Below are positions 61,682 through 64,000 of a DNA stretch of 64,000 bases, piece after piece. Origin of the DNA: Mesorhizobium caraganae (GTDB lineage: Bacteria; Pseudomonadota; Alphaproteobacteria; Rhizobiales; Rhizobiaceae); the NCBI RefSeq assembly GCF_016836705.1, contig NZ_JAFCGY010000008.1, positions 62,001 through 126,000 on the forward strand, written 5' to 3'. The first letter of the stretch is position 1; the number at the start of each line of letters is the position of its first letter. Below the pieces are notes generated by a model. That model saw nothing but the letters and a program-made list of their open reading frames with translations, was not told where the DNA came from and ran no database searches. A program made the translations under genes and the position numbers.

Positions 61682-61700
61682 TGGTCTATAATATCGACCA
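61682..61700. promoter_or_regulatory. Palindromic operator with embedded TATAAT between divergent genes
   Basis: TGGTCTATAATATCGACCA (61682-61700) is an imperfect palindrome with arms TGGTC/GACCA. A second GACCA-TTT-TGGTC lies at 61674-61686 and shares the TGGTC. TATAAT (61687-61692) sits seven bases before the regulator ATG, which has no ribosome site, so that transcript may be leaderless. The XRE-cupin protein is the likely binder. Confidence 0.65.
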
Positions 61701-62323
61701 TGGATAACAAAGTCAATATATCGACCGAACCGGGTGCTGATGTCGAACGTGTCAGCGCATCGGTGTCTCAAAACCTCAGGAGTTTCAGACGGCAAAGCGC
61801 CCTGTCCCTCGACGAGCTCTCCCGAAGATCCGGCGTAAGCAAAGGAATGCTGGTTGAGATCGAGAAGGGAACCGCCAATCCTAGCATCGCCATTCTTTGC
61901 AGGACCGCAGCAGCTCTCGGAGTTTCCGTTGCTGATTTCGTGAATGTGGCGCCTAGTGTGCCGGCCCGAATCGTGCAGCCGCACGATGCCTCCATATTGT
62001 GGCGCGGTCCCCATGGCGGCAGTGCCACGCTGCTTGTGGGAACTCATGGCCCCGACATGTTAGAGCTTTGGAGATGGATAATGTTTCCGGGCGAAACGTT
62101 TGAATCCCCTGGACACTCTCCCGGCACCTTGGAGCTCATTAACGTGGAAATGGGTGAGCTCACGCTGAAGCTGGCCGACACGGACCTTATGATCCAGCGT
62201 GGCTCTTCGGTGTTGGCGCGAACAGAGGACAGGCACGCGTATCTTAACTGTGGGACTGAGGAGCTTCGCTTCACCATGGCTGTGGCGGAACTGCAACGAA
62301 CTCGGCTACGGATAGAGGTTTGA
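61700..62323 (+). CDS. XRE-family regulator with cupin sensor domain
   Basis: 207 aa. The HTH spans about 22-78 (LRSFRRQSALSLDELSRRSGVSKGMLVEIEKG...) and a cupin barrel about 105-200 (MLELWRWIMFPGETFESPGHSPG, LINVEMGELTLKLADTD). Regulators of this build control amino-acid catabolic operons. It is divergent from the B3/B4 gene, with overlapping operators in the short gap, and probably responds to the imported amino acid. Confidence 0.9.
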   Translation: MDNKVNISTEPGADVERVSASVSQNLRSFRRQSALSLDELSRRSGVSKGMLVEIEKGTANPSIAILCRTAAALGVSVADFVNVAPSVPARIVQPHDASILWRGPHGGSATLLVGTHGPDMLELWRWIMFPGETFESPGHSPGTLELINVEMGELTLKLADTDLMIQRGSSVLARTEDRHAYLNCGTEELRFTMAVAELQRTRLRIEV

Positions 62324-62434
62324 AATGTCAGCTAGTTCGCTGGCGGCAGGAGAGCAATGCTGAAAATGCCACTTGCGTCGGGTTGGACCCGCAAGCCCCC
62401 TAGACGTGGCACCGGGCGGAGCTGAAGACGAAAG

Positions 62435-62918
62435 ATGAAGAATCTCCGCAACCTGCCACTTCCGACTCTTAGAACGTTCGAAGCTGCCGCCCGACATCAA
62501 AGCCTTACAAAGGCAGCGAGTGAGCTGCATCTGACCGACAGCGCCCTCAGCCCTCAGATTAGTCGCTTGGAAGAGGCCTTGGCCTGCACCCTTTTTGTCA
62601 AAGCCGGGCGCGGTTTGATTTTGAGCGACGCTGGAAGAATTTTCGCGAAGGCTGTTGCCGGAGCGCTGCAGGACATCTCGATCACTGCGATGCGGCTATC
62701 GGATTTGGAGGATGGGGGAGGGCGGCTGGATATCGCGTGCCCGCCGATGTTTGGGAACACATGGCTTGCGAAAAATCTCGGGGACTTCTGCAAGGATCAC
62801 CCGACAATCGAATGCCACATCACGCTGGCTGAAAATCATCGCGTCCACGAACTAAAGACATCGACATCGGCGTTGCATTCGGTCCTGGCGGGTGGCTGGG
62901 GACTTCTTTCATTTTTTG
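62435..62918 (+). pseudogene. LysR-family regulator, truncated and frameshifted
   Basis: The first 140 codons are a good GcvA-like LysR start: LPLPTLRTFEAAARHQSLTK and ALSPQISRLEEAL (HTH), then RLDIACPPMFGNTWLAKNL (effector domain). After HRVHEL the homology continues one frame away as KDIDIGVAFGPGGWLGTSF and stops. The rest of the effector domain (about 150 residues) is replaced by the ScfR-like remnant. Confidence 0.75.
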
Positions 62919-63525
62919 ACAACTACATCGATGAGCTTGACCATGCGGCCGAGCATCTGGCGAAAGACTTAGGTGTTCCGGATCGAGATGTCGGTACGGT
63001 TGGCAGATCACTTGGAGCGCTGTCATCGCGTTCGCATTGCGCGTGCCGGCAACAGTGATCAGGCGCTTCGACGCTTCCGTGCGCGTGCTGTACTTGAAGC
63101 GACAGAAATCTGCCAGGATCGGCCTCCAGAACTATTTTGCCGGCGCGCTTATGTTGCCATACCGTCCCTTCCTGGCTGCGGCAAAAGAACTTCGGCACGA
63201 CCTGCACCTGCTCGCAATGCGCTTCGGCGCCAGCCTTGAGCAGGTGGCGCATCGCCTTTCGACGTTGCAAAGGCCTTCGGATGAAGGGCGTTCCGGTCTT
63301 TTTCGCATCGATCGAGCAGCCTCACCAAGTGCCACAGCGCCGCGAAGTTGCAGTTCGCCCGCTACGGTGCAGCTTGCCCGTTGTGGAACGCTCGTCAGGC
63401 GTTCGAAACTCCCGGCCGCATGATGTGCCAACTGGCCGAGACGCCGGACGGCGTTCGATATCTCAGTATCGCCCCTGCAATCACGAAGGCGGACGGTGGA
63501 TTTGGCTCTCCTTGCCAAACAGGTC
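62913..63525 (+). pseudogene. Decayed ScfR/RamB-like short-chain acyl regulator, C-terminal part
   Basis: Fragments in all three plus frames match the C-terminal half of HTH-DUF2083 (ScfR-type) regulators: DNYIDELDHAAEHLAKDLGV, ANYFAGALM-like NYFAGALMLPYRPFLAAAKE, HDLHLLAMRFGASLEQVAHR, FARYGAACPLWNARQAFETP and CQLAETPDGVRYLSIA. The N-terminal HTH is absent and several indels separate the pieces. It is an old pseudogene joined directly to the broken LysR gene. Confidence 0.7.
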
Positions 63526-64000
63526 AGCCTTCGAGCCTAGTGGCGTTTCATGCCGCATTTGTGCGTGCATGGATTGCATTCTACACGTCGCCCGCTCAAG
63601 AGCACGATTACGATCAACCACGACCGACGAAGCGAAATGCTATAAAGCCGTTTTTCGCGTGCTTCGTAAGCCACCTCCGACCAATTGAAAAGTAGCATGG
63701 GTGGGCGCTGGGCATGCCGGGTAAGTCCGATCTGCTCCATCCGCTGGATGGCAAGCGTGTATCATAGGCGAAGTCAGCAATGGCGGCTTCGCTCGACCGG
63801 ACCCGGGCCTTGTTGGTCATGGTACAAAATTGGTTAGCCGGGAGTTTGGTGCGATCATGCAACGGCATGTTGCATCCAGTGCGGTGTCGGACTCCCGGAT
63901 TCAAACTGCCAGAAGGTCAGCGGTTGTCGGTGGGCGCGCCAGGGTGGCGCAATTTCGTTGGCCGGTTGCGAAGCCTTCAGCCGCCCGCCAGTTCGCAAAA
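63526..64000. other. Right end, no recognised gene
   Basis: No frame on either strand resembles a known protein and none has a convincing ribosome site. It is probably more decayed DNA. Confidence 0.4.

Noticed and set aside
1..64000. CRISPR arrays, rRNA, tRNA and complete insertion sequences
   Set aside because: No regularly spaced repeats, cloverleaf-like sequence or intact transposase was recognised by eye; a dedicated scan could still find a missed tRNA.

Overview
The window is GC-rich DNA from an alphaproteobacterium, most likely a Rhizobiales member close to Mesorhizobium or Rhizobium. The clues are the DUF1403 - ScpB - RHE_PE00001-type gene group (typical of rhizobial plasmids and islands), degraded rhizobial regulators, and gene sets that fit catabolism of legume metabolites. 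No tRNA, rRNA, CRISPR array or complete insertion sequence was recognised. Several scars and pseudogenes mark the window as accessory DNA.

Layout. (1) 1-10040, minus strand: a compact operon encoding a membrane-anchored trypsin-like protease, a membrane protein with a DUF2135/YfaP-like domain, SrfB (actin/Hsp70-fold ATPase-like), SrfC (P-loop NTPase), a single-pass membrane protein and a secreted PAN-like protein cut by the window edge. A paralogue of that last protein lies divergently at 10486-11283 behind a nearly perfect 39-bp palindrome. (2) 11.3-15.7 kb: a secreted DUF4431-like protein, remnants of an HTH regulator, a Mu/Tn552-type transposase and an RHE_PE00001-type protein, then intact DUF1403 and ScpB genes. 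(3) 15.7-29.8 kb: a defence-type island. It holds a SIR2-HerA pair (HerA frameshifted), a DEDDh exonuclease, a putative PD-(D/E)xK protein and a RES-Xre toxin-antitoxin pair. It also holds a five-gene operon behind an inverted-repeat operator (50-aa protein, 143-aa protein, QueC/QatC-like enzyme, HTH-ImmA/IrrE peptidase, PIN-like protein) and a dGTPase-nucleotidyltransferase pair. The five-gene operon is the best candidate here for an undescribed system.

(4) 30.4-40.0 kb: an eight-gene minus-strand operon under a divergent GntR regulator with a perfect palindromic operator. It encodes a PotABCD-like importer, an aldehyde dehydrogenase, a luciferase-like monooxygenase, an alpha/beta-hydrolase fused to a flavin reductase, and an AA_synth (DUF1185) protein. 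The set matches the enzymology of trigonelline (N-methylnicotinate) ring opening. (5) 40.0-42.7 kb: decayed DNA with pseudogenes (methyltransferase, VanB-like reductase, MOSC). (6) 42.8-48.5 kb: PaiB-like protein, rubredoxin, DapA-like aldolase, YggS-like PLP protein, a Cys/Met gamma-lyase family enzyme and a divergent MocR regulator.

(7) 49.0-62.3 kb: a second catabolic locus under a divergent XRE-cupin regulator. It encodes a B3/B4-domain protein, a polar amino-acid ABC importer, a PLP gamma-lyase, homoserine dehydrogenase, aldehyde dehydrogenase, DapA, aspartase, a homoserine-kinase-like protein lacking its catalytic aspartates, an Lrp regulator and an EamA exporter. This fits canavanine catabolism: canavanine to homoserine, aspartate semialdehyde, aspartate and fumarate, with the B3/B4 protein as the canavanyl-tRNA editing factor. 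(8) 62.4-64.0 kb: a broken LysR gene joined to a decayed ScfR-type regulator.
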